This document shows, in pieces, positions 42,659 through 52,131 of a stretch of DNA of 64,000 bases. The notes under the pieces are model-generated. The model ran no database searches. It saw nothing but the letters and a program-made list of their open reading frames with translations, and was not told the origin of the DNA. The position numbers were made by a program, and so were the translations under genes. Each line of letters begins with the position of its first letter. The stretch's first letter is position 1. The stretch covers positions 310,001-374,000 of the forward strand of contig NZ_JAVRBG010000001.1 of the NCBI RefSeq assembly GCF_031845265.1. Direction: 5' to 3'. The DNA comes from Mesonia ostreae. GTDB lineage: Bacteria; Bacteroidota; Bacteroidia; Flavobacteriales; Flavobacteriaceae.

Positions 42659-42983
42659 CAGACTATGAATCTATACCAACTATAAAAGTTCTTTTTTCTG
42701 ATTTTCAAATGTAAAATTAAAAGAAGACTTTTCTTGATTAATTATAAATACAAAAAGGCTTAATAGTAATTTGACGTTATAATTCGTAAATTCAAAAAGA
42801 TTACCTACGGTGATCCCCAAAGCTCCGCTGTAAAAATAGAAAATCCGCCCACTTACAAATTCAAGTCAGCTCGATTTGACGTGAGAACATTATAATGAGT
42901 TTGAATCAATATTTATTCTGCAGCCATCCGTATCATTACTTATAAAACACTGTTTTCATAGTAGGAAGAAACCGATAATTTCA
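42659..42983. other. Intergenic region with a degenerate hairpin repeat
   Basis: No gene. It holds an imperfect inverted repeat at about 42828-42890 (CACTTACAAATTCAAG ... CTCGATTTGACGTGAG) that resembles the long palindrome after tRNA-Arg (44776-44836). Confidence 0.5.
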
Positions 42984-44354
42984 TTACTCCAGATGTTTTT
43001 TAAAATATCTTCTAGCTTCCTTCATGACCTTTGGTGCTAAAATTAATGTTGCGATCATTGTGGGAATAGCCATTAATGCAAAAAAACTATCGATGAGGTT
43101 GATCATCGCGCTCAAAGAAGTCGTTGCACCAAGTAAGATACTTATAATATAAACGTAGTTGTAATAATGTTTATATTCAGCGCCGGCAAGATATGACAGG
43201 CATTTTGTGCCGTAGTAAGAAAAAGAAAATAAGGAAGAAATGCTAAAAGCTGCAATACACAACAATAAAATATAATCGCCCACATAAGGTATAGAATTCT
43301 TAAATGCAGCTGCTGTTAAACTCACCCCATTCACATCTGAAGTTTGCCAAATTCCGGTAACTAAAATAGAAAGGGCAGTTAATGTACAAACCACCAAGGT
43401 GTCTATTGCTGGTCCCAACATAGCCACAAGTCCTTCTCGAATTGGCTCTGAAGTTTGACTGGCTCCATGTGCCAAGGTTGCGGTTCCTATACCTGCTTCA
43501 TTAGAAAAAGCACCTCTACGAATTCCGAGGATAATCAAACCTCCTAGAACTCCGCCAAGCATTGGGTCTCCTTTATAGTTTTCCGCAGCAAAGGCATCTG
43601 TGAAAATCATTGAGAAATATTGAGGAACAACCTCAAAATTGACCCCAAGTATAGTGAGTACTGAAATAAAATACAAAACAATCATGGCTGGTACCAAGCG
43701 AGAAACTGTTTTGCTAATGCGCCGGATACCGCCTAGGATAACGACTGAAGTTAAGATGACCAGAACGATTCCTATGGTGAGATTAGTGCCCAGTCCAGTA
43801 GTAATATCATTGGGTTCTAGTAGAATAAAATTGATGGCTTGAGTGAGCTGATTGACATTAAAAACTGGAAGTGCACCAACCAACCCAGCGATACTAAAAA
43901 GGACAGCTAAAAACTTCCATTTCTTTCCCAAGCCTTCTTCTATAAAGTACATCACACCGCCTTGTAGTTTCCCTTGAGTATCTTTTCCGCGGTACATGAC
44001 TGCAAGCGTATTGGTGAAAAATTTGGTAGCCATTCCTACAAAGGCACTAACCCAAAGCCAGAAAATAGCACCAGGTCCACCTAAAGTAATGGCAACGGCA
44101 ACGCCAGCAATATTTCCCATACCAACGGTTGAAGAAAGTGCGGTAGAGAGTGCCTGAAAATGATTGATTTCTCCCGGGTCATCAGGATTATTAAATTTTC
44201 CTTTAAGAACATCTAAAGCATGCCCTAAATATCTAAACGGCAGGAAATTTGATAAGATAAGTAAATATAATCCGCCTCCAACTAACAAAATAATCAAAGG
44301 AAATCCCCAAATTGCTGATGCGAATTGAGAGATGATTTTATCTAATGCTTCCAT
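42984..44354 (-). CDS. Alanine/glycine:cation symporter (AGCS) family protein
   Basis: A 456-residue inner-membrane protein with about ten helices. Family marks: FQALSTALSSTVGMGNIAGVAVAITLGGPGAIFWLW (helix pair with the cation/substrate site), RGKDTQGKLQGGVMYFIEEGLG, and IRRGAFSNEAGIGTATLAH (the GxxSNEAGxG-type motif). It imports small amino acids (alanine or glycine) with Na+ in characterised relatives. Single gene. Confidence 0.93.
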   Translation of the reverse strand: MEALDKIISQFASAIWGFPLIILLVGGGLYLLILSNFLPFRYLGHALDVLKGKFNNPDDPGEINHFQALSTALSSTVGMGNIAGVAVAITLGGPGAIFWLWVSAFVGMATKFFTNTLAVMYRGKDTQGKLQGGVMYFIEEGLGKKWKFLAVLFSIAGLVGALPVFNVNQLTQAINFILLEPNDITTGLGTNLTIGIVLVILTSVVILGGIRRISKTVSRLVPAMIVLYFISVLTILGVNFEVVPQYFSMIFTDAFAAENYKGDPMLGGVLGGLIILGIRRGAFSNEAGIGTATLAHGASQTSEPIREGLVAMLGPAIDTLVVCTLTALSILVTGIWQTSDVNGVSLTAAAFKNSIPYVGDYILLLCIAAFSISSLFSFSYYGTKCLSYLAGAEYKHYYNYVYIISILLGATTSLSAMINLIDSFFALMAIPTMIATLILAPKVMKEARRYFKKHLE

Positions 44355-44775
44355 AAACTTTATAATACTGAAAAATATGAAATAAAGCAGTATCTATCGT
44401 ATCATAACACTAGGTTTTTTTTTAAAAGTTTTGCTTTTTTTGAAACCTTTTAAACGCTTCATTTTATGCGGCAGGATTCCTATTGATGCGTTTTTTTCTA
44501 CAATTTTCCAACAAAATTAATTAGAATTGTAAAGTAATATGTAGAATTAATAACAAATAAAGTTAATGAACCTGATTTAGGTAACCTACACACTTTTCAA
44601 GTAGAAGGTTTTTCAAGAATATCTATAGAATTTCCTTAATTCCAAAATTGATTTAGCCTGAATAAATGCTTCCGTAATAACTAATACTAATGCCTATTTT
44701 AGAATCATTATCCTACCAAAGTTATACGTTGAAATTGGTATCCCTCATTAAAGTGAACTTAATCATTTTCTAACA
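44355..44775. other. Intergenic region, no gene seen
   Basis: About 420 bp of AT-rich DNA between the AGCS gene's start and the tRNA terminator. It must contain the AGCS promoter, but no perfect -7 box was identified and no coding frame is convincing. Confidence 0.5.
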
Positions 44776-44836
44776 AATAGAAAAGTCCCACGTACAAATT
44801 CAAGAAAGCTTGATTTGTACGTGAGACTTTTCTATT
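44776..44836. terminator. Long inverted repeat / probable terminator after tRNA-Arg
   Basis: Arms of about 28 bp (start AATAGAAAAGTC, end GACTTTTCTATT) around AAAG, with only two or three mismatches. It begins 7 nt past the tRNA 3' end on the minus strand. T-rich arm ends could terminate transcription; the sequence also belongs to a repeat family (compare 42828-42890). Confidence 0.65.
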
Positions 44837-44842
44837 TATTCG

Positions 44843-44916
44843 TGACCTCGGAGGGATTCAAACCCCCAACCCTCAGAGCCGAAATCTGATGCGCTATTCA
44901 GTTGCGCCACGAGGCC
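44843..44916 (-). tRNA. tRNA-Arg (anticodon TCG)
   Basis: Folded by hand: acceptor GGCCTCG / CGAGGTC, D-stem GCGC/GCGC, anticodon stem TCAGA/TCTGA with loop TTTCGGC (anticodon TCG), T-stem GGGGG/CCCTC with loop TTTGAAT, discriminator A. CCA is not encoded. 74 nt. Confidence 0.95.
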
Positions 44917-44919
44917 ATA

Positions 44920-44939
44920 ATTCCTGCGAAGCCAGGAAT
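44920..44939. repeat. Short hairpin between tRNA-Arg and the yqeY-like gene
   Basis: ATTCCTG (44920-44926) / CAGGAAT (44933-44939) with a 6-nt loop CGAAGC; no T run. It resembles short intergenic repeats common in flavobacteria and may separate or process the two transcripts. Confidence 0.6.
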
Positions 44940-44953
44940 CTTTTACTTTAAAT

Positions 44954-45400
44954 CTATCCCAATTTCTTTCTTACAATAGCAGAAATCGTTTTTCCATCTG
45001 CTTTTCCTGCTAGTTTCCCAGATGCCATTCCCATCACTTTTCCCATATCTTTCATACCTTCGGCTCCAGTTTCAGCGATAATCACTTCTACCTCAGATTC
45101 AATTTCTGCTTCGCTTAATTGTGCAGGTAGAAAAGCAGCAATTACTTCTGCTTGCTTCTCTTCTGGCTCAGCAAGATCGGGTCTGTTTTGCTCTCGATAT
45201 ATGGCAGCGCTATCTTTACGCTGTTTTACTAGCTTTTGTACCAACTTCATTTCTTCATCTTCAGAAAGCTCTTGTGCATTGCTTTCGGTTTTCGCTAATA
45301 ATATTCCGCTTTTAACTGCTCTTAGAGCTTCTAAAGCCACAGTATCTTTTGCTTTCATGGCAACTTTCATCTGCGTCATTACTTCTTTCTCAAAACTCAT
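44954..45400 (-). CDS. GatB/YqeY-domain protein
   Basis: A 148-residue cytoplasmic protein of the YqeY family, related to the tail of the amidotransferase subunit GatB. Seen: MKAKDTVALEALRAVKSGILLAK, KLVKQRKDSAAIYREQNRPDLAEPEEKQ, FLPAQLSEAEIE and the C-terminal DMGKVMGMASGKLAGKADGKTIS. The role is unclear (tRNA-related amidation quality control is suggested for relatives). It follows ftsZ at the end of the dcw region but after a terminator; a near -7 box TATCTTCG is at 45419-45426, minus strand. Confidence 0.9.
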   Translation of the reverse strand: MSFEKEVMTQMKVAMKAKDTVALEALRAVKSGILLAKTESNAQELSEDEEMKLVQKLVKQRKDSAAIYREQNRPDLAEPEEKQAEVIAAFLPAQLSEAEIESEVEVIIAETGAEGMKDMGKVMGMASGKLAGKADGKTISAIVRKKLG

Positions 45401-45439
45401 AGTTCTTTATTTGGAGCACGAAGATAAGTATTATTGCGT

Positions 45440-45474
45440 AAAAAACCCGAAGCTATTTTAAAATAACTTCGGGG
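45440..45474 (-). terminator. Terminator of the dcw cluster after ftsZ
   Basis: Stem CCCGAAG / CTTCGGG (45446-45473, with a further TATTTT/AAAATA inner stem) and a T run on the minus strand. Confidence 0.88.
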
Positions 45475-45518
45475 AATACTTATGCTTGATTTTTATTCCA
45501 AGCAAAAAGAACAATCGA

Positions 45519-47528
45519 TTAATCTACATTATCGTGCAGAAATGAATTGTTACTTCGGAAACTCACCTCATCATTGCTATCTTTACTAATACTAGTTCTC
45601 GACAATTTATCCTGACTAGGATTAGAATTATCTAAATCTAAGCCTGCTCTTTTGTAAGCCGGCTGCTTTTCAATCTCATCTATACTGTTTTGATTGTTTC
45701 TAAACTTATAGTTGAAACTTTTCATTCTAGCACGTCTTTCTTCCGCTCTAGCGATAAGATCTTCAGAAATAGGATTGTTAAAAGGATCTTCATCTGACGT
45801 TTCTGGAGTTAATTTCTCCTCTACAGACGGAGTGGTCTTCTTCACGGTTTCCTCTTCTCTTCTTGCTTCTAGCTTTTGTGGAGCAGGAGAAGCTTTTGGA
45901 GCGCTAGGTCTTGCCTCGTTCAAGGTATTTTCTACCTCCATATAATCCTCTAAGCTGTAACGCTTTTCTCCGTTTGCAGATGTGCTTCCAGATACCTCTA
46001 TCTCATCATGCACCTCCATTTCTTTCGTTTCTTCTTCTTCTTCTGAAAGATCGTAGACAATTTTCTCTGGTTTTTCTTCAGCTTTAGGCTCTTCTTTAGG
46101 AGTTTCTTTTACTTCTTCTGTTTCATTTAAAGGAAAATCGAAGGTAAACATCGCTTGAGATTCCTCTCCTTCTGAAGTAACTTCTGTAACACCGTTTACA
46201 TCCATATCCTTAATTTCTTCGGAAGAATCTATAATTACGAAGTCATCTTCGTTATAAGTTACTTCCTCGTAAGAAACGTTCAAGTTTTTTATCAACTCAG
46301 AGGTAGGAATCAAATTCATTTTTCCCATTTCCGCAGAAGGCGCATCTTTCCTAGGTTCTGTCTTTTTTGGCTCTTCTTCCAACACATGAACTACTTTTTC
46401 TGGCGCTGGTGCAGGAGTTTTTTCTACTGGAGCGCTAAAATTAGAAGAAGTAGTATTCTTTTTTGTGGTTAAATCACGCTCTGCTTTTTGCTCATCTTCT
46501 AGCGTATGAATGATTTTTTTAGTTTCTGTATTTACGATTACATTTTGTTGCTCTACATTAAAACCTGTAGCAATTATAGTAACTGATATAGATTCTTCTA
46601 AGCTCTCGTCATCTCCAACTCCCATTATGATATTGGCGCTATGACCAGCTTCTGCTTGAATATGATCATTAATTTCCCCTATCTCATCTATCGTAATCTC
46701 CTCAGATCCAGAAACGATAAGCAACAATACATTTTGAGCACCACTAATTTTATTATCGTTTAGCAAAGGAGAGTCTAAAGCTTTCGCAATTGCTTCTTTC
46801 GCTCTATTACTTCCAGAAGCTACAGAAGACCCCATAATCGCTGTACCACTATTACTCAATACCGTTTTTGCATCTCGCAAGTCAATATTTTGCGTATAGT
46901 GATGCGTAATTACTTCAGCAATACCTCTAGATGCCGTTGCTAATACTTCATCTGCCTTAGAGAAACCAGCTTTAAACCCTAAATTTCCGTAGACATCGCG
47001 CAGCTTATTATTGTTAATAACGATTAATGAATCTACATTCTTTCTAAGTCGCTCTACTCCTAATTGAGCTTGATCATTTCTAGTATTACCTTCAAACTGA
47101 AACGGTATCGTTACAATCCCCACCGTTAAGATTCCCATATCTTTAGCTTGTTTGGCAATGATTGGAGCTGCACCCGTACCGGTTCCTCCGCCCATTCCAG
47201 CAGTAATGAATACCATTTTAGTATTGGTATCGAGCATGTTTTTTAAATCGTCAAAACTCTCTAAAGCAGCTTGCTCCCCAATCTCTGGGTTGGCTCCCGC
47301 ACCTAATCCTTCGGTTAGATTTACTCCTAACTGAATTTTTATAGGAACACTTGTGTTTTCCAGAGCTTGCGCATCTGTGTTACAAACTACAAAGTCTACT
47401 CCCTTAATTCCTTGTTGGAACATATGGTTAATGGCATTGGAGCCTCCGCCCCCTACACCTATGACTTTAATTACGTTGGATTGATTTTTGGGTAAATCAA
47501 ATGAAATATCGAATTCTGTGCTGCTCAT
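45519..47528 (-). CDS. ftsZ: Cell division GTPase FtsZ with long C-terminal tail
   Basis: A 669-residue tubulin homologue that forms the Z-ring. GTPase core about 15-325: VIGVGGGGSNAINHM, NTDAQAL, AGMGGGTGTGAAPIIA (tubulin signature), GTAIMGSS. After the core there is a roughly 340-residue acidic, Glu/Lys/Pro-rich disordered tail, far longer than the E. coli tail (total 383). This length is normal for Bacteroidota. The last ~30 residues (LSRTSISKDSNDEVSFRS) do not show the usual FtsA/ZipA-binding peptide in recognisable form; an RMKSFNYKF segment near residue 605 is another candidate contact site. Last gene of the dcw operon. Confidence 0.97.
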   Translation of the reverse strand: MSSTEFDISFDLPKNQSNVIKVIGVGGGGSNAINHMFQQGIKGVDFVVCNTDAQALENTSVPIKIQLGVNLTEGLGAGANPEIGEQAALESFDDLKNMLDTNTKMVFITAGMGGGTGTGAAPIIAKQAKDMGILTVGIVTIPFQFEGNTRNDQAQLGVERLRKNVDSLIVINNNKLRDVYGNLGFKAGFSKADEVLATASRGIAEVITHHYTQNIDLRDAKTVLSNSGTAIMGSSVASGSNRAKEAIAKALDSPLLNDNKISGAQNVLLLIVSGSEEITIDEIGEINDHIQAEAGHSANIIMGVGDDESLEESISVTIIATGFNVEQQNVIVNTETKKIIHTLEDEQKAERDLTTKKNTTSSNFSAPVEKTPAPAPEKVVHVLEEEPKKTEPRKDAPSAEMGKMNLIPTSELIKNLNVSYEEVTYNEDDFVIIDSSEEIKDMDVNGVTEVTSEGEESQAMFTFDFPLNETEEVKETPKEEPKAEEKPEKIVYDLSEEEEETKEMEVHDEIEVSGSTSANGEKRYSLEDYMEVENTLNEARPSAPKASPAPQKLEARREEETVKKTTPSVEEKLTPETSDEDPFNNPISEDLIARAEERRARMKSFNYKFRNNQNSIDEIEKQPAYKRAGLDLDNSNPSQDKLSRTSISKDSNDEVSFRSNNSFLHDNVD

Positions 47529-47571
47529 AATTCTATTGTTTTCGGTATTAATTTTCTTTTAAGCTATTTTT

Positions 47572-48960
47572 TTATTCTGCGTTGTCCAAAAAATCCTTGA
47601 AATTGTCAAACCATTTTTCAAAAATGTTTTTTCTAGGACCTCTCGGCTCTCTTCGTTCTTCTTTTTGCGGAGAAGTCTCGTGATTTTTTTCTAATGCTTC
47701 TCCTTCTTCCGTTTCTGCTTCTTTCTCTTCAAAAATCGATGGTTGTGGCTGTTGTGCTTCTAGCATCTCTTGCTCTTTCTTCTCTTCCTCCTTCTTTCTT
47801 CTTTTGTCTATGCTATTAAGCACTAAACCAACTGCGGTAGCGTACATAGGAATTGTAGTTTCTTCATCAGAATCTCCTGCCAAATGTTCATTGGGATAGC
47901 CAATACGAGTATCCATTCCCGTAATATACTCCACCAACTGCTTTAAATGCTTTAGTTGAGCTCCACCTCCCGTAATTACAATCCCTCCAATAAGCTTTTT
48001 CTTTTGCTCTTCGTGACCGTAATTTTTTATCTCTAAATACACCTGCTCTACAATCTCTACCACTCGAAAATGAATAATTTTAGAGAGATTCTTCAGCGTA
48101 ATTTCTTTAGGCTCTCTTCCTCTTAACCCTGGAATAGAAACAATCTCATTGTCTTTATTTTCTCCTGGCCAAGCTGAGCCAAATTTCACTTTTAATAATT
48201 CAGCTTGCTTTTCTATAATAGAGCAGCCTTCTTTAATGTCTTCTGTAATCACATTGCCTCCAAAAGGAATCACTGCGGTATGTCTTATAATACCATCTTT
48301 AAAAATGGCCAAATCTGTGGTTCCGCCTCCTATATCAATAAGTGCGACTCCGGCTTCTTTCTCTTCCTGACTCAATACTGCATTGGCAGACGCCAAAGGC
48401 TCTAAGGTTACTCCAGAAAGCTCTAAACCAGAACTTTTTACACATCTTCCTATATTTCTAATCGAAGATATTTGCCCTACCACCACATGAAAATTAGCTT
48501 CTAGTCTACCGCCATACATTCCTATGGGTTCGGTAATTTCGGCTTGACCGTCTACTTTATACTCTTGCGGTAATACGTGAATGATTTCCTCTCCCGGAAG
48601 CATCACCAGCTTATGTACTTGATTGCACAAAATGTCTATATCGCGCTCACTAATTACCTCCTCTGGGTTTGCTCTAGTAATGTAATCACTATGCTGTAAG
48701 CTTCTAATATGTTGCCCCGCAATGCCAACTACAACCTCTTCAATTTTCTCTCCTGCATCTACCTCTGCTTCTTGTACTGCCTGCTGTATAGATTGTATGG
48801 TTTGGGTGATATTATTCACCACGCCCCTATGCACGCCCAAGCTCTTAGATTTACCTATTCCCAAAATTTCTACCTTTCCGTATTCATTTTGACGGCCAAT
48901 CATTGCCACTATTTTAGTGGTTCCTATGTCTAATCCTACTGCAATGTCTTTTTCTTCCAT
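47572..48960 (-). CDS. ftsA: Cell division protein FtsA
   Basis: A 462-residue actin-like protein that links FtsZ to the membrane. Start MEEKDIAVGLDIGTTKIVAMIG at 48960 (the frame continues upstream, but that would overlap ftsQ and lacks conservation). ATP-binding phosphate 1 (GLDIGTTK), SHS2/1C domain (RSLQHSDYIT and neighbours), ALIDIGGGTTDLAIF (phosphate 2) and GGIVITGGGAQLKHL (adenosine). C-terminal linker of about 70 charged residues precedes KNIFEKWFDNFKDFLDN, an amphipathic helix likely to be the membrane anchor. Confidence 0.96.
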   Translation of the reverse strand: MEEKDIAVGLDIGTTKIVAMIGRQNEYGKVEILGIGKSKSLGVHRGVVNNITQTIQSIQQAVQEAEVDAGEKIEEVVVGIAGQHIRSLQHSDYITRANPEEVISERDIDILCNQVHKLVMLPGEEIIHVLPQEYKVDGQAEITEPIGMYGGRLEANFHVVVGQISSIRNIGRCVKSSGLELSGVTLEPLASANAVLSQEEKEAGVALIDIGGGTTDLAIFKDGIIRHTAVIPFGGNVITEDIKEGCSIIEKQAELLKVKFGSAWPGENKDNEIVSIPGLRGREPKEITLKNLSKIIHFRVVEIVEQVYLEIKNYGHEEQKKKLIGGIVITGGGAQLKHLKQLVEYITGMDTRIGYPNEHLAGDSDEETTIPMYATAVGLVLNSIDKRRKKEEEKKEQEMLEAQQPQPSIFEEKEAETEEGEALEKNHETSPQKEERREPRGPRKNIFEKWFDNFKDFLDNAE

Positions 48961-48970
48961 AGTAAAACTC

Positions 48971-49690
48971 CTATCCTTTTTTTGTACAAACCACTTGGTT
49001 TTCAAATTTTAAATTCACCCATTTATAGGTTCCCAATTGATTATCTAGCAATGCTTTTTTATAAAAGGCTTTTAAATTTTTTATTTTATTTTCAATTGAA
49101 TTTGCTTCTCCAAATAAGATTTCAAAATCGTACAATCTCATTTCTAACACATATTCTCCTTTTTGATTTCTCTTGATTAAGGTAATATGCTCCTTTAAAA
49201 ATTCATCTTTGTCTATTTTCATTACCAGCGGATACACCTCTGGGATATGTTCTTCCTCTATACTTTTAATAAATGGCACTCTGGCCGAATAATTTGTGGA
49301 TAATGGCATATGTTTACCATTCACATCAATATAATACGACTCATTTCCATACACCCGAGCAATTGGTCTTCTTTGTGAAATTACCGCCTCAAGTCGCCCG
49401 TTTACAGTAAGATACACCTCAGCATCTTCAATCATTTCATCGGTATCCAATCGGTTTTCTATGACCTTCAAATCTAGAGTTTCTTTTGCCAAGTTTTGAA
49501 CCGAATCATGTTTTTGTATTAACAACTTATTAACTGCTGTTTCAGTGATATACAAGTTTTCATCATTTGTAAAATGCACTTCAATACGCTCTAAATTTCT
49601 TCTCTTATTTCTAGCCGAAGAAAAGCTGTATAAAAACACTACTAGCACCAATAATGCGAAAGCTTTTATGTAATTCCAATTAACTTTCAT
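48971..49690 (-). CDS. ftsQ: Cell division protein FtsQ (DivIB-like)
   Basis: A 239-residue bitopic membrane protein: a short cytoplasmic start, one transmembrane helix (YIKAFALLVLVVFLYSF, about 7-23), a divergent POTRA domain (RIEVHFTNDENLYITETAVNKLL) and a beta domain (VISQRRPIARVYGNESYYIDVNGKHMPLS). It joins FtsL and FtsB-type partners in the divisome. It overlaps murC by 11 bp, consistent with translational coupling. Sequence identity to enterobacterial FtsQ is low, but the position and layout are decisive. Confidence 0.92.
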   Translation of the reverse strand: MKVNWNYIKAFALLVLVVFLYSFSSARNKRRNLERIEVHFTNDENLYITETAVNKLLIQKHDSVQNLAKETLDLKVIENRLDTDEMIEDAEVYLTVNGRLEAVISQRRPIARVYGNESYYIDVNGKHMPLSTNYSARVPFIKSIEEEHIPEVYPLVMKIDKDEFLKEHITLIKRNQKGEYVLEMRLYDFEILFGEANSIENKIKNLKAFYKKALLDNQLGTYKWVNLKFENQVVCTKKG

Positions 49691-51035
49691 GGTTTAACGC
49701 AATTTTAATTTTATTTGCCTCGTCTCCTATGTTTCCTGCACCTAGCAGCAAAATCACTTCCGCAGAAACTTCTTGAATTTTCTTGAATATTGAGTCTTTA
49801 GTTATCAGACTTTTTTGATCATTTTCAATTTTTTCTAACAGCATTTTTGAGTCTACCCCTATAATGGGTTGTTCTCTTGCGGGATAAATATCCAATAAAG
49901 CAACGGCATCAAAAACGGATAAACTGACGCCAAATTCGTTAGCAAAATCTTGAGTTCTGCTATATAAATGCGGCTGAAAAACAGCCAACACTTTTTTATT
50001 GGGATGCATCTCTCGCACTGCTTGATAAACCGCATCAATTTCACTAGGGTGATGCGCATAATCTTCAATAAGCACTCTATCCTCGTTTCTTAAGTGGTAG
50101 GTAAATCTTCTTCTTACTCCTTTAAAACTGGATAATGTTTTTGACGCTTTCGCGGAATTAACTCCAAATTTAATCGCCATTGCCAATGCCATTGCCGCAT
50201 TCATTAGGTTGTGTTTCCCCGGAAGGCTAAACTCGATTCCCTCTATCGTTTCCGTTGGCGTTTTAAAGTCGAAAATATAAACCCCGTTATCTATAGAAAT
50301 ATGTTGAATTTGATAATCTGAATCTTCCTCAAAGCCTAAAGAATTCCCTTGAAGTGACAAAGCTTCAGCATAGAAAAAGTCTTCTTGATTCGGAACTTTT
50401 GCAATAAAAGCTCTAAACGAGTTTTCTAGCTCTTCTTTATTTCCATAAATATCCAAATGATCTGCATCCATCGAGGTGATGGCGGCTATATTTGGCGAAA
50501 GTTGCAAGAATGAACGATCAAACTCGTCGGCTTCTACTACAGCGGCTTCATTCCCGTCGTTGATAAAGTTGGTTTGATAGTTCTCACTTATTCCGCCAAG
50601 GAAAGCCGTAAGCTTTACTCCGCACTGTTTCAAAATATGTGCTAAGATGGCAGTTGTCGTGGTTTTCCCGTGGGTACCAGCAACCGCTAAGGTTGGAATA
50701 TCTTTTGTAATCAGCCCTAAGATCTCTGCTCTTTTCAGCATAGAAAATTGGTGTTTTACAATATACTGATACACTAGATTTTCCTTTGAAACAGCGGGAG
50801 TATATATGATTAAAGTCTTGTCTTTGTCTTCTAAATTGGTTAAAATCTGGGGTATTTCTTCCTCAAAAGAAATCTCCATCCCTTCAGCTTGTAACTCTTT
50901 GGTAAGCTGGGTAGGAGTTTTATCATAACCGCTCACCTGCTTACCATTGGCGTGAAAATAGCGCGCAATAGCACTCATGCCAATGCCGCCAATGCCGAGA
51001 AAGTAAATAGTCGATATGTTGCTTAAACTCTTCAA
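49680..51035 (-). CDS. murC: UDP-N-acetylmuramate--L-alanine ligase
   Basis: A 451-residue cytoplasmic ATP-dependent ligase adding the first amino acid to UDP-MurNAc. Motifs: IYFLGIGGIGMSAIARYF (UDP site), AGTHGKTTTTAILAHIL (ATP P-loop), VVEADEFDRSFL, DADHLDIYGN and EDYAHHPSEIDAVYQA. One base separates it from murG. A CGCTTTCGCGGAA palindrome variant lies in the gene at 50145-50157. Confidence 0.96.
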   Translation of the reverse strand: MKSLSNISTIYFLGIGGIGMSAIARYFHANGKQVSGYDKTPTQLTKELQAEGMEISFEEEIPQILTNLEDKDKTLIIYTPAVSKENLVYQYIVKHQFSMLKRAEILGLITKDIPTLAVAGTHGKTTTTAILAHILKQCGVKLTAFLGGISENYQTNFINDGNEAAVVEADEFDRSFLQLSPNIAAITSMDADHLDIYGNKEELENSFRAFIAKVPNQEDFFYAEALSLQGNSLGFEEDSDYQIQHISIDNGVYIFDFKTPTETIEGIEFSLPGKHNLMNAAMALAMAIKFGVNSAKASKTLSSFKGVRRRFTYHLRNEDRVLIEDYAHHPSEIDAVYQAVREMHPNKKVLAVFQPHLYSRTQDFANEFGVSLSVFDAVALLDIYPAREQPIIGVDSKMLLEKIENDQKSLITKDSIFKKIQEVSAEVILLLGAGNIGDEANKIKIALNHES

Positions 51036-51036
51036 A

Positions 51037-52131
51037 TTATGATTTTAGTATGTTTTCTACCGAATCCACAATGTCTTTAGTAGCATTGGGTTTGGCTAGT
51101 TTTTTAATATTTTCAGCAAGCTGCTTTTGCCTCTTTTCATTTTGCAATAAGCCTGCAAAGGTATTCTTAAAGCGCTCGTTTAGTTCGCTTTCTTTTAGAT
51201 AAATTGCGGCCTCATTTTGAGCGATGGACTTAGCATTTTTAGTCTGGTGATCTTCAGCCACATTGGGCGAAGGAATGAAAATAACCGGTTTCCCCACCAC
51301 ACATAATTCACTTACAGAGCCTGCTCCTGCACGTGAGATTATTAAATCCGCGGCAGCGTAAGCCAAATCCATTTCATTCAAAAACTCATGCACCTGTACA
51401 TGTTCATTCGCTGCGTACGCTTTAAACTTTTCAAAATAGAGTTTGCCTGTTTGCCAAATGAGCTGCACGTTTTGCTCTTTAAAAAAAACAAGCTGCTCTT
51501 CTATAAGTTCATTTACTCTTTTGGCACCCAAACTTCCTCCAAGAATAAGAACTGTTTGCTTACTTTCATCTAACGCAAAATGCTTCAGCGCTTTTTCTCT
51601 TTTATCGGTTATTTCCAACAAATCTTGTCGTACTGGATTCCCCGTAAATACAATTTTTTCCGCAGGAAAATAGTTCTTCATCCCTTCATAAGCTACACAA
51701 ATCTTCTTAGCATCTTTTGCCAACCATTTATTGGTAATTCCTGCATAAGAATTTTGTTCTTGAATAAGCACCGGAATTTTCCTTTGACTCGCCGCTTTCA
51801 ATAAAGGTCCACTCGCAAAACCTCCTGTTCCAATCACCACATCTGGCTTAAATTGCTTTAAAATTTGATGAGATGTATATAAACTTGAAATCAGCTTTAG
51901 CGGAAAAATTAAATTATCCAACGTAAGCTTACGCTGAATACCGCTAATCCAAAGTCCTTTAATGGAATAGCCTGCCGCAGGTACTTTTTGCATTTCCATA
52001 CGATCTTTAGCGCCTACAAAAAGAATCTCGGCTTTGGGATTTCTGCGTTTAAGTTCATCAGCAATCGCAATCGCAGGATAAATATGTCCGCCTGTTCCTC
52101 CACCAGATAATATGACTCTTAATACACTCAT
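51037..52131 (-). CDS. murG: UDP-GlcNAc:lipid I N-acetylglucosaminyltransferase
   Basis: A 364-residue GT-B glycosyltransferase making lipid II on the cytoplasmic face. Glycine loops VILSGGGTGGHIYPAIAIADEL and VIGTGGFASGPLL, then IQEQNSYAGITNKWLA, VLILGGSLGAKRVNELI and the UDP-GlcNAc site DLIISRAGAGSVSELCVVGKP. Overlaps ftsW by 4 bp. Confidence 0.96.
   Translation of the reverse strand: MSVLRVILSGGGTGGHIYPAIAIADELKRRNPKAEILFVGAKDRMEMQKVPAAGYSIKGLWISGIQRKLTLDNLIFPLKLISSLYTSHQILKQFKPDVVIGTGGFASGPLLKAASQRKIPVLIQEQNSYAGITNKWLAKDAKKICVAYEGMKNYFPAEKIVFTGNPVRQDLLEITDKREKALKHFALDESKQTVLILGGSLGAKRVNELIEEQLVFFKEQNVQLIWQTGKLYFEKFKAYAANEHVQVHEFLNEMDLAYAAADLIISRAGAGSVSELCVVGKPVIFIPSPNVAEDHQTKNAKSIAQNEAAIYLKESELNERFKNTFAGLLQNEKRQKQLAENIKKLAKPNATKDIVDSVENILKS

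Noticed and set aside
44920..44939. Hairpin as terminator of the yqeY-like gene
   Set aside because: No T run follows on the minus strand; kept only as a short repeat.
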